Assembly (NCBI RefSeq): GCF_001005315.1
Contig: NZ_LBMG01000054.1
Coordinates: 1-35,767, forward strand
Direction: 5' to 3'
DNA: 35,767 nt
From: Kordia jejudonensis
Lineage (GTDB): Bacteria > Bacteroidota > Bacteroidia > Flavobacteriales > Flavobacteriaceae
Below are positions 1 through 6,521 of the stretch, piece by piece. A program made the position numbers and the translations under genes. Within the stretch, counting starts at the first letter, position 1, and the number at the start of each line of letters is the position of its first letter. The notes under the pieces were generated by a model, which did no database searches, was not told the origin of the DNA, and saw only the letters and a program-made list of their open reading frames with translations.

Positions 1-76
1 GAATTGAATCACTTATATCGAACTGACGTTAGTTACTGAACTCGTTTAAACTTCTCACTTAAAAGCAAATAGTATC

Positions 77-1096
77 ATGAAAAAAAAGATCTTTAGAATC
101 GTATTACTGCTAGGAACGTTCATTTCTATGTTTTTTGTTCCTTGGATATTGGTTTGGGCTTGGATATTACCATTACCAAACACCATTCAAGAACAAGTAG
201 ACGAAGCGATTCATCACGGATTTGATGGAATGATTGTCTATGTAGACGAAGCTGGAAAACCGCCTGCATTTTACACTGGTGGCTGGAAAGATCGAGAAAA
301 CAAAGTTCCCGCAGATCCAAAATCACTATTCAAAATTGCAAGTATTAGCAAATTATATGCCGCTGTTTCCATAGCGAAACTAGCCAAAAACAATCAGATT
401 TCCCTAGATGAAACGCTCGCTGATTACTTTCCTGAACTTGTAGGTAGAATTGAACATGCAGAAAAAATTACCATCAAAATGATGGTACAACATCGAAGTG
501 GCATTCCAAACTTTACAAGTAATGCTGCATATTGGGAAGATGAACAGGAAAATGGCAAAAACGCACTTGCATTTGCGCTCGACTTACCTGCAAGTTTTGA
601 GCCCGATAAAGGCTATGAATATTCAAACACGAATTACTTACTGCTACGACAGATTATTGATAAAGTCGTTGGCTACAGTCATCAACAATACATCAAAGAG
701 CACATATTGTTACCGCTTGGACTAAAAAACACGTTTTTTTCTTTAGAAGAAGTAAACATAGACGATGTCATGAGTGGATACTATGTCGGTACTGAGCAAG
801 ATTTCAAAACCAATGAAAATGGTATGCTTGCTACAGCAGAAGATGTTGGACAATTCTTGCGCGCTTTAAATGATGGTTCTGTATTTAACGAAGGGGAAAA
901 AGAAATCTACTCCTCTATATACGAGTACAATCATGGCGGTTTAGTTCCAGGTTACCAAAGTCTTGCAGAATATCGTGAAGACATCGATACAGTTGTAGTA
1001 CAATTTATCAATACGACAGATTTCAACGGATACGAATGGAATCTATCAGAAATTATGATTAGTCGTATTTTCAAAATAATAAAGCGGCAAAAATAA
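77..1096 (+). CDS. Membrane-anchored serine hydrolase (beta-lactamase/S12 fold)
   Basis: Member of the class C beta-lactamase/D-alanyl-D-alanine carboxypeptidase superfamily, 339 aa. One N-terminal hydrophobic segment (about residues 7-31) has no lipobox, so it should be a membrane anchor with the catalytic domain outside the cytoplasm. The catalytic motifs are visible in order: SISK (S89, K92), the tyrosine motif YSN (182-184), and HGG (286-288) in the position of the KTG/HTG box. ATG at 77 gives the anchor at once and is the only sensible start. The protein is a little short for the family and lacks the C-terminal lipocalin-like extension seen in some members. Substrate unknown; family members act on peptidoglycan peptides, esters or D-amino acid amides. 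It stands alone on the plus strand. Confidence 0.88.
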   Translation: MKKKIFRIVLLLGTFISMFFVPWILVWAWILPLPNTIQEQVDEAIHHGFDGMIVYVDEAGKPPAFYTGGWKDRENKVPADPKSLFKIASISKLYAAVSIAKLAKNNQISLDETLADYFPELVGRIEHAEKITIKMMVQHRSGIPNFTSNAAYWEDEQENGKNALAFALDLPASFEPDKGYEYSNTNYLLLRQIIDKVVGYSHQQYIKEHILLPLGLKNTFFSLEEVNIDDVMSGYYVGTEQDFKTNENGMLATAEDVGQFLRALNDGSVFNEGEKEIYSSIYEYNHGGLVPGYQSLAEYREDIDTVVVQFINTTDFNGYEWNLSEIMISRIFKIIKRQK

Positions 1097-1449
1097 GTAG
1101 AATTGATTTTCCTCTAATTCATGCGAATCTTATAAAAGCAAAAAGAGTGCTTCAATTAAGAAACACTCTTGCCACTCGTCAATTAAATAAATAAACTACG
1201 TAAAACTAAACTAAATCTTTATTCTTTTTCATAACAATTGTAATTGTTACTCATTTGCTAAATTCAAAACTAATACACTACAAATAAAGGGCTAAACTCT
1301 CTATACGACCAACCAAAATAGCGTGAAACGGAAAAATAGCCCGTGAAAGTTCTCATATGGAAGTTGAAGAAATGACATAGTTCTCAAAATGAAAACTCGC
1401 GACACAAGCACATGCGAATATGGAATGCTCATTTTTAATTCAAACACAC
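1097..1449. other. Non-coding stretch downstream of the serine hydrolase
   Basis: About 350 bp without a credible gene. It holds the hairpin at 1143-1170 and then AT-rich sequence in which I see no promoter or coding pattern. It leads directly into the 42-bp tandem repeat. Confidence 0.6.
1143..1170 (-). terminator. Hairpin with T-run on the minus strand
   Basis: AAGAGTG (1143-1149) pairs with CACTCTT (1164-1170), and TT/AA continues inside after one mismatch. Read on the minus strand the stem is followed by TTTTTGCTTTT, which fits an intrinsic terminator for minus-strand transcription. On the plus strand no T-run follows, so it is a poor terminator for the serine hydrolase. The only possible minus-strand client is the doubtful ORF at 1646-1894. 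Confidence 0.35.
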
Positions 1450-1638
1450 TTGCGGGAACAATTCTGTGCTTCCCAAAAGCCTGTTACAGCGTTGCGAGAC
1501 GCTTCTGAGGTTGAACAAAAGCTTCCTGCAAACCTGCGAGACGCTTCTGAAGTTAAACAAAAGAATGTTGCAGACCTGCGAGACGCTTCTGTTTGCGCCC
1601 GAAAGCTTGTTGCATTGCTGCGAGAAGGTTTCAGGAAC
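1450..1638. repeat. 42-bp tandem repeat, four copies plus a partial fifth
   Basis: Copies begin at 1450, 1492, 1534, 1576 and (partial) 1618, exactly 42 bp apart. The core is (C/T)TGCGAGACGCTTCTGA; the second half (GTTNAACAAAAG then a variable part) is less conserved and copy 1 is most diverged. GC content is clearly above the flanks. Because 42 is a multiple of three, at least two plus-strand frames stay open: one reads LRDASEV(E/K)QK per unit (frame open 1420-1671), another reads CETLL(R/K)LNK (1466-1678). Neither has an obvious start context or family match, so coding is undecided. Confidence 0.9.
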
Positions 1639-1645
1639 GTTTTTA

Positions 1646-1894
1646 TTACGAATCTTTCAATATATCATTAAAAAATGATCGTTTTGTTACATAATTTGCA
1701 AAACACCTTTTTACGTCATTAAAAGAAAGATGAATAATTAAATAATCTGTGATTCCTGTATCCCAATTGTCATTCCTACTTAGTTTGGAATCAGTTTTCA
1801 TGTATTTTACTACAAATTCACAAATTATTTTGTTGGCTTTACGGAAAACCACATTGTATATGTGTGGTATTTGTTTTACATTTAGGGAGCACAA
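1646..1894 (-). CDS. Doubtful 82-aa ORF, possibly a gene remnant
   Basis: Minus-strand frame of 82 codons from an ATG at 1892-1894. The residue composition is protein-like, but I recognise no family, signal or motif. The hairpin at 1143-1170 has its T-run on this strand, which is the only contextual support. It could equally be a chance frame in AT-rich DNA or the end of a decayed gene. Listed for completeness. Confidence 0.2.
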   Translation of the reverse strand: MCSLNVKQIPHIYNVVFRKANKIICEFVVKYMKTDSKLSRNDNWDTGITDYLIIHLSFNDVKRCFANYVTKRSFFNDILKDS

Positions 1895-1916
1895 TAGGAA
1901 GTTGTTGTAAAATTAG

Positions 1917-1980
1917 TTCCTGTTATTTACCGTATTTAGTATAAAAACAGGAATTCCTTATATACGTACGTTACCTGCAA
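1917..1980. repeat. Palindromic element 0, left boundary of the cassette-like array
   Basis: Compact element with an 8-bp stem, TTCCTGTT (1917-1924) with AACAGGAA (1946-1953). A right tip at 1961-1980 contains TATAC, ACGTTACCTG and CAATT. The right tip resembles that of element A (TATAC, ACGTGAG, CAATT). Its box GTTACCTG (1970-1977) is the exact reverse complement of CAGGTAAC (3717-3724) just after the next gene, so this is the 5' edge of the first unit. It lacks the central hairpin found in elements A and C. Confidence 0.5.
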
Positions 1981-1994
1981 TTAAAAAAAACATA

Positions 1995-3713
1995 ATGAAT
2001 ATTGACACAAGAATGAACCTTTATGTTTTAGTTGATTATAATGACTTCTTTGGAAATCACAAAAGTTATGATGAAGCAAAAGAATTAATTAATAAAATCT
2101 CTTCAAGAAATTTATTGGAATATATTTCACTCTTCAGTGTCAATTTATTTTTGAATGAAAACAACGAAAATACTGGTAAAACTCAGTTTAATCTCGTAGA
2201 TAGCTTACTTGGTAAATGTGGAAAAGACAAACAACAACAATGGGCTTCAACAATTAAAAAAATTGGCGAAAAAGGTCATTCACCAATTATGTTTTGGAAT
2301 TATTCCAACCTTCTTTTTCAAAATTTAATTTTAGAAAATTATAATGAACTAGAGTATAAACAATTATCAAATATAGATTTATTCAATATTTTTAAAGCGT
2401 ATTTAATAATAAATAGCTTAGCAAATGGTAGAATTAAAATTAAGAAAGATCAAATAACAAAAGCTGATGAGCAAAATAAAATTGAAGAACTTTTAATTCC
2501 AAGTTTGATATATCAAAGAGATTATATATCTACTCTAGAATACACTAGTCAATTAACAAGAGGTGTCTATTTTTTTAGATATTTAGATTCAGAAAAAAAA
2601 TACCAGTCACATATAAAAGATTATTACAATTCTTATAACCTAAACACATATAAAGAATTACTCGTTAGCTTGTTGGTTATCTTTACTGAAATAAATATAG
2701 GCATCACAGATATAGAAAGAAATCATATTTTAAATTTAAAAGATTCAATTAATGCAAATTTCATCAGTCTTAAATTCATAGAGAAATTTTGTATCAATTC
2801 TGAAATTTCAAACTATAAATATGATGATAGTTTTGGTTTTCTGAGACGAAAATTTTTATATAAAATTTCTAAATATGAATATTTAATTTTAGATGTAAAT
2901 TTTCTTATTAATCAATTTTATAGTGCTCAAGTATTTTCATTTAATTCTTATTTAAAAAATAAAAAGTATAAAGGAAATTTTTTATCTGAAAAAGGTAAAG
3001 ATTTTACAGAAGAAAAATATCTACCAATTATCATAAAGAGCTGTTTTCCTAATTACATAAAATTTTTTGGAACTAGTTGTATTAATTCATCAAATAATGA
3101 ATTATGTGATGTATATATCAGGTCTAACAATAAAATTTGTTTAATTGAATTTAAAGATGTTATGTTAAATTCGGTAGCAAAAAATGAAGGAAACAAAGAA
3201 AAAGTTTTCAATGAATTTAATAAAAAATTTATTTCAAATCAAAAAGGAAAACCAAAAGGTATTTCTCAATTAATAAATGCAATCAATGACATTAACAATA
3301 ATGATGGAGTTTCATTTGATACAATTATTGGTTCACAAACACAAGAAATATACCCAATAATTCTTTACACAGATTTGTCTTTTGGAACTGAAGGTATTAA
3401 TAAAGTCTTTAATAAAAAGTTTCAAGAAAAATTAAAAGGCATCAAATTAAAAAATATAAAAATTAAAAAAATAATTTTTATCAATTTAACTTTTTTTGAA
3501 AATAACGAAGACTATTTTAATAAAGGTTTAATAAATATTTTTGACCTAATTGATAGTTATATTAAGCACATAGAACATCCTAAATTTACCATGAGTACAA
3601 TTGAAGTCTATACTCAAATTTATATGAATGAAAAAAATATTATTGAATTAGGAACACCATCATCATTTAATAAAGTACAAGGAGAATTAATAGAATACTT
3701 AAAAAACATATAA
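1995..3713 (+). CDS. Large AT-rich protein with a PD-(D/E)XK-like nuclease domain
   Basis: 572 aa, cytoplasmic (no signal or TM segment), very AT-rich with much Asn, Ile and Lys. I recognise no named family over residues 1-320, which look mostly helical. Residues about 335-500 fit the PD-(D/E)XK nuclease pattern: acidic pair E339-E340, then D372 in LCDVYI, then E385 and K387 in LIEFKD, then Q425 in a helix (GISQLINAI). That order and spacing is what restriction-endonuclease-like folds show; the assignment is inference from motif only. ATG at 1995 is 17 bp after the left cassette box; an alternative ATG lies at 2013. It is the first gene of the array, and a nuclease cargo would fit a defence role, but nothing proves that. 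Confidence 0.8.
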   Translation: MNIDTRMNLYVLVDYNDFFGNHKSYDEAKELINKISSRNLLEYISLFSVNLFLNENNENTGKTQFNLVDSLLGKCGKDKQQQWASTIKKIGEKGHSPIMFWNYSNLLFQNLILENYNELEYKQLSNIDLFNIFKAYLIINSLANGRIKIKKDQITKADEQNKIEELLIPSLIYQRDYISTLEYTSQLTRGVYFFRYLDSEKKYQSHIKDYYNSYNLNTYKELLVSLLVIFTEINIGITDIERNHILNLKDSINANFISLKFIEKFCINSEISNYKYDDSFGFLRRKFLYKISKYEYLILDVNFLINQFYSAQVFSFNSYLKNKKYKGNFLSEKGKDFTEEKYLPIIIKSCFPNYIKFFGTSCINSSNNELCDVYIRSNNKICLIEFKDVMLNSVAKNEGNKEKVFNEFNKKFISNQKGKPKGISQLINAINDINNNDGVSFDTIIGSQTQEIYPIILYTDLSFGTEGINKVFNKKFQEKLKGIKLKNIKIKKIIFINLTFFENNEDYFNKGLINIFDLIDSYIKHIEHPKFTMSTIEVYTQIYMNEKNIIELGTPSSFNKVQGELIEYLKNI

Positions 3714-3716
3714 CTT

Positions 3717-3848
3717 CAGGTAACACTGTTTATAATTTATTGCTAGCTCTAGCCTACTTACGAAAATCCTCTCGGATTTTCTATTCGGTTTTTATTTACT
3801 AAATTACGTGCTAAACTACGCAACAAACCATATACAAACACGTGAGCA
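3717..3848. repeat. Palindromic element A (attC-like)
   Basis: Imperfect palindrome of about 130 bp. The central hairpin is perfect: GAAAATCC (3762-3769), loop TCTC, GGATTTTC (3774-3781). The outer arms pair TTTATTGC (3736-3743) with GCAACAAA (3830-3837), and TGTTTATA with TATACAAACA. It shares a 25-bp identical block (3773-3797) with elements C and E, and 19 bp (3753-3771) with C. The left tip CAGGTAAC belongs to the preceding gene unit and the right tip GTGAGCA (3842-3848) to the following one. Confidence 0.8.
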
Positions 3849-3871
3849 ATTAAAAAAACTAACTCTGAAAA

Positions 3872-4348
3872 ATGAAAATTAAATATTCCTTCTTATCGTT
3901 TTTATTTATAATACTTCTGAATTCTTGCAAAGATGAACACATAATGATAATTGAAAAGTGGGAAAACGGAACTGCGAAAAAAGAGAAAAGATGGATTAAT
4001 AAAGAGTCAAATTCTTTTAAAGAATTGACATATTATGATAACAGCAGAATTAAACTAGAAAAAGATTATAATAACGGAGAGCTATATCTTTATAAAGCCT
4101 ATTACGAAACAGGAGAAATAAGGGCAATTGTAATGTATCATAATAATAATTCTATATTTGGAGCTGAATATTACAAAAATGGGCAACTAATGGGGAGCGT
4201 ACCAACCAACTTGAACGGAGAAATAAATGGAACGATAACCTATTACTATGAAAATGGAAATTTAAGAGGCGAACAAAAATATTCGAATAATAAGCTAATT
4301 GGAAATTCAAAAGAATATGACCTGAATGGGAATTTAGTTTCTGAATAA
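3872..4348 (+). CDS. Lipoprotein with YwqK/MORN-variant repeats
   Basis: 158 aa with a signal peptide ending in LNSC (lipid-anchored Cys19). The rest is a series of degenerate repeats of the type YY-x-NG-x-(L/I)-x-GE: YNNGELYLY, YYETGEIRA, YYKNGQLMG, YYENGNLRG, YDLNGNLVS. This is the toxin-antitoxin-like YwqK/MORN-variant repeat common in Bacteroidota. Such proteins form open beta sheets; their biochemical role is largely unknown and the antitoxin label is historical. Second unit of the array, between box GTGAGCA (23 bp before the ATG) and its complement TGCTCAC (4 bp after the stop). No partner gene is present, so a toxin-immunity pairing is not supported here. A second protein of this type is at 23471-24094. 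Confidence 0.85.
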   Translation: MKIKYSFLSFLFIILLNSCKDEHIMIIEKWENGTAKKEKRWINKESNSFKELTYYDNSRIKLEKDYNNGELYLYKAYYETGEIRAIVMYHNNNSIFGAEYYKNGQLMGSVPTNLNGEINGTITYYYENGNLRGEQKYSNNKLIGNSKEYDLNGNLVSE

Positions 4349-4352
4349 TAAC

Positions 4353-4491
4353 TGCTCACAACAATATGTATAGAAAATGCTTATTTTAATGCCAAACCAA
4401 AGGTCTGTGTTTTTTTTGCTAGCGTCTGATTTTCCTACGGAAAATCCTCGTACCCAAAAACGCACTTTCCATACATTAAACATTGGCATTA
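4353..4491. repeat. Palindromic element B (attC-like)
   Basis: Palindrome of about 139 bp with a different interior from A and C. The arms are ATGTATAGAAAATGC (4366-4380) and its near complement GCACTTTCCATACAT (4462-4476). The central hairpin is GATTTTCC (4428-4435), loop TAC, GGAAAATC (4439-4446), the inverse of the A/C hairpin. An extra TAATGCCAA (4387-4395) inside complements the right tip TTGGCATTA (4483-4491). AAATGCTTATTTT (4375-4387) recurs exactly in element F (10228-10240). Its left tip TGCTCAC pairs with the tip before the upstream gene and its right tip with the tip after the downstream gene. Confidence 0.75.
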
Positions 4492-4513
4492 ATTTGAACA
4501 AACTAACAACTAA

Positions 4514-5692
4514 ATGAAATATATATTTAAAATTTCAATGTTTTTCATGCTAATTTGTGCGATAATTGGATGTCAAAATCGGAAGAATATTGAAAACAGA
4601 TTTTCGTCATTAAATGATACGATACTATTAAAAACAAAGAAAATAAAAGGAAATGGTTTATTTCAATTTGGTGTTAGCAATATAGAATTTCAAGACACTT
4701 CGAAAACTTTTTCAAATCAAGTCAAATATCCAAAAAACATTAGCGATTTAAAACGGTTTCAACTGAAAACAGATTTCAATGAAACAGAAAATTATAATGT
4801 AGAAATACTGAAAGGTTTTAAAAATGGTAAACAAATTTTCATTGTAGATGAAAATAATAATAAAGATTTTACTGACGATTCTATTAGAGAATACAAACCA
4901 ATAGATTGGAGTGAATCTGCGAACTTGATTAAATGCAACTATTTAATTTCCAACGGTACAGAAACAGTTAGTGATTCTTCTTGGTTGAATATTGGAGACT
5001 CGAACGGTAATTTTTCACTTGGAAAAAGGGAATATTTAATAAGCAAATTTGAAATTGACAACAAGAAATTTGAAATTGGAATTATTGAACCTCGAAATCC
5101 ATTGAGTTTTACCTATGGTTTTCGACCACAAATTTCGATACTATCAGATTCAGGAATAAAAAAAGATTCAATATCTGAAAGTGATTTAATAGCATTCGGA
5201 GAAGCTTTAAATCTAAATGGTAAATATTATCGTTTTGAAAAAATTTCCAATAATGGAGATATAATAACATTAGTTAAGGATAAAAACTTTGAATCCAAAA
5301 TTGGAACTCAAAAAGGTATGATTGCCCCTAGCTTTAAGGTTATTACTATGTCTGGAGATACTTTAGCGAATTCATACTTACAAAATAAATTCACAGTCAT
5401 TGCTAATTCTTGCGGTTGCGGTGGCGACAAAGAATCAACAGAAGCATTTTATGAAATGGAAAGAATATTTGGAAATCAAATAAATATTCTGCATGTTGAT
5501 TCAGATATAAAAATGTTGGATATTGGAATACATATAGACTCTCAAGAAGAGTTCAATAAAGATTTTTACAATAATTACAGAAAAGAATATTGTTCTAGAC
5601 TCTGCTATGTTATTGGAAAAGACAATAGAATTGTTGAGAAATTCAATATTAATGAATGGAAAAACATTTTACCGAAAACAATAAAAAACTAA
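4514..5692 (+). CDS. Lipoprotein with C-terminal thioredoxin-like domain and CGC motif
   Basis: 392 aa. A signal peptide with lipobox AIIGC puts the lipidated Cys at residue 20. Residues about 30-260 are a beta-rich region of unknown family. Residues about 264-385 look like a thioredoxin/AhpC-TSA (TlpA-like) domain: GMIAPSFKVITMSGDT, a beta strand FTVIANS, then cysteines C300 and C302 in SCGCGG where TlpA proteins have WCxxC, and a late FNINEW strand. The CxC spacing is unusual, so redox chemistry is possible but not assured. The stop codon overlaps the first bases of element C. Third unit of the array. It may be a surface-exposed or periplasmic thiol protein. Confidence 0.8.
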   Translation: MKYIFKISMFFMLICAIIGCQNRKNIENRFSSLNDTILLKTKKIKGNGLFQFGVSNIEFQDTSKTFSNQVKYPKNISDLKRFQLKTDFNETENYNVEILKGFKNGKQIFIVDENNNKDFTDDSIREYKPIDWSESANLIKCNYLISNGTETVSDSSWLNIGDSNGNFSLGKREYLISKFEIDNKKFEIGIIEPRNPLSFTYGFRPQISILSDSGIKKDSISESDLIAFGEALNLNGKYYRFEKISNNGDIITLVKDKNFESKIGTQKGMIAPSFKVITMSGDTLANSYLQNKFTVIANSCGCGGDKESTEAFYEMERIFGNQINILHVDSDIKMLDIGIHIDSQEEFNKDFYNNYRKEYCSRLCYVIGKDNRIVEKFNINEWKNILPKTIKN

Positions 5693-5825
5693 TGCCAACA
5701 CCGTATAAAATTAATTGCGGGTTATAACCTACTTACGAAAATCCTCGCGGATTTTCTATTCGGTTTTTATTTACTAAATTACTTGCTAAACTACGCAACG
5801 AATCATATACAAACATGTTGGCATA
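5690..5825. repeat. Palindromic element C (attC-like)
   Basis: Palindrome of about 135 bp with perfect terminal 9-bp inverted repeats, ATGCCAACA (5692-5700) and TGTTGGCAT (5816-5824). The central hairpin is GAAAATCC (5737-5744), loop TCGC, GGATTTTC (5749-5756). The arms contain AATTGC and GCAACGAAT. Its right half (5748-5815) is almost identical to that of element A. The left tip overlaps the stop codon of the preceding gene, as is common for attC sites. It is the most intact copy and the best query for a genome search. Confidence 0.82.
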
Positions 5826-5837
5826 ATACGAAGAACA

Positions 5838-6089
5838 TTGAGGAACAAAATTAAAATACTGGCAATCACATTACTGACTTTTCAGTTTAGTTGTGCTCAA
5901 AATAATACTCTGAATTTTAAGGTTTCAACGAATTATTTAGACAAAATTCCAAGTCTTATGGAAACAAAAACGATTGAAAATCCAGATTCGAAAATCAACG
6001 TTTATTTTTTCAAAAAACATTTTGCTCAATTTTATGGATTACCAAATGAATTGACAAATAAAAAGTACTATGCCCAACAAGGTGTATAA
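5838..6089 (+). pseudogene. Small exported protein, probably 3'-truncated, TTG start
   Basis: 83 codons from TTG at 5838; no in-frame ATG gives the signal peptide, which ends about SCAQ (Cys19 could be a lipobox, but the box is poor). Residues 24-75 (LNFKV, DSKINVYFFKK, FYGLPNELT) look like the start of a small globular exported protein; I recognise no family. Oddity: the frame runs straight through the right cassette box TATGCCCAACA (6069-6079) and stops only at 6087-6089 in the element. Every other gene in the array stops before or at its box. The natural 3' end therefore seems lost, and the last five or so residues are encoded by element sequence. Fourth unit of the array. Confidence 0.55.
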
Positions 6090-6104
6090 ACCGATGGCTT
6101 TAAT
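6069..6104. repeat. Minimal element D, tips only
   Basis: Only about 36 bp: left tip TATGCCCAACA (6069-6079), a short middle with GGTGTATAAACC, and right tip TGGCTTTA (6095-6102). GCCCAAC (6072-6078) fits the RYYYAAC consensus of attC R'' exactly. The interior palindrome of A and C is missing, so this is a deleted or very short site. The right tip lies only 2 bp before the next start codon. Confidence 0.5.
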
Positions 6105-6521
6105 ATGAAACTGAAAAAAACACTATTAATTATAATCTTACTTGTTTTCATAAAACTATCATATGCGCAACAGAGTGAATCTCTAAGTGAATTAAATAAA
6201 AGAATCAAATTCTCAAGCTATAAGTCTTTAGACTTAGATAAAGGCTCTCATAAAATTCTTGATTTAGTATCTCAAATTATTAAAAAAAATGATGCATCCT
6301 ATTTGATTGAATCACATTCTTGCATGAAAGGTAAAAATGAGACAAACCTTATTAAAACTCAAAAAAGAGCTGAAATCATAAAAAAAGAGTTAATTAAAAG
6401 AGGAATTGAAAATTCAAGACTCGTTGCGGTGGGATATGGAGAGACAAAAAGAATATATATTTGTACGACTAGAGTTTGTGATTTACAAAACGAAAGAATT
6501 GAAATTATAAATATTGACTAA
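6105..6521 (+). CDS. Small OmpA-like peptidoglycan-binding protein
   Basis: 138 aa with a signal peptide ending around YAQQ (residue 22). Residues about 33-137 match the OmpA C-terminal fold: I-x-FSSYKSLDLDKGSHKILD (strand and helix 1), LIESHSC in place of the usual GHTD, TQKRAEIIKKELIKRGIENSRL (the R-A helix), VAVGYGETK, and NERIEI at the end. The GHTD motif and some binding residues are altered, so peptidoglycan binding is uncertain. It is the domain alone, with no beta-barrel. Last unit of the array: TGGCTTTA precedes the ATG by 2 bp and TAAAGCCA follows the stop by 3 bp. Confidence 0.8.
   Translation: MKLKKTLLIIILLVFIKLSYAQQSESLSELNKRIKFSSYKSLDLDKGSHKILDLVSQIIKKNDASYLIESHSCMKGKNETNLIKTQKRAEIIKKELIKRGIENSRLVAVGYGETKRIYICTTRVCDLQNERIEIINID

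Noticed and set aside
1420-1678. Open frames over the 42-bp repeat as ordinary genes
   Set aside because: Two plus-strand frames are open at once because the period is a multiple of three, with no start context or family match. Kept as a repeat, not as a CDS.
3872-4348. Toxin-antitoxin system based on the YwqK family name
   Set aside because: The protein is an exported lipoprotein with MORN-type repeats, and no toxin-like partner gene is adjacent.
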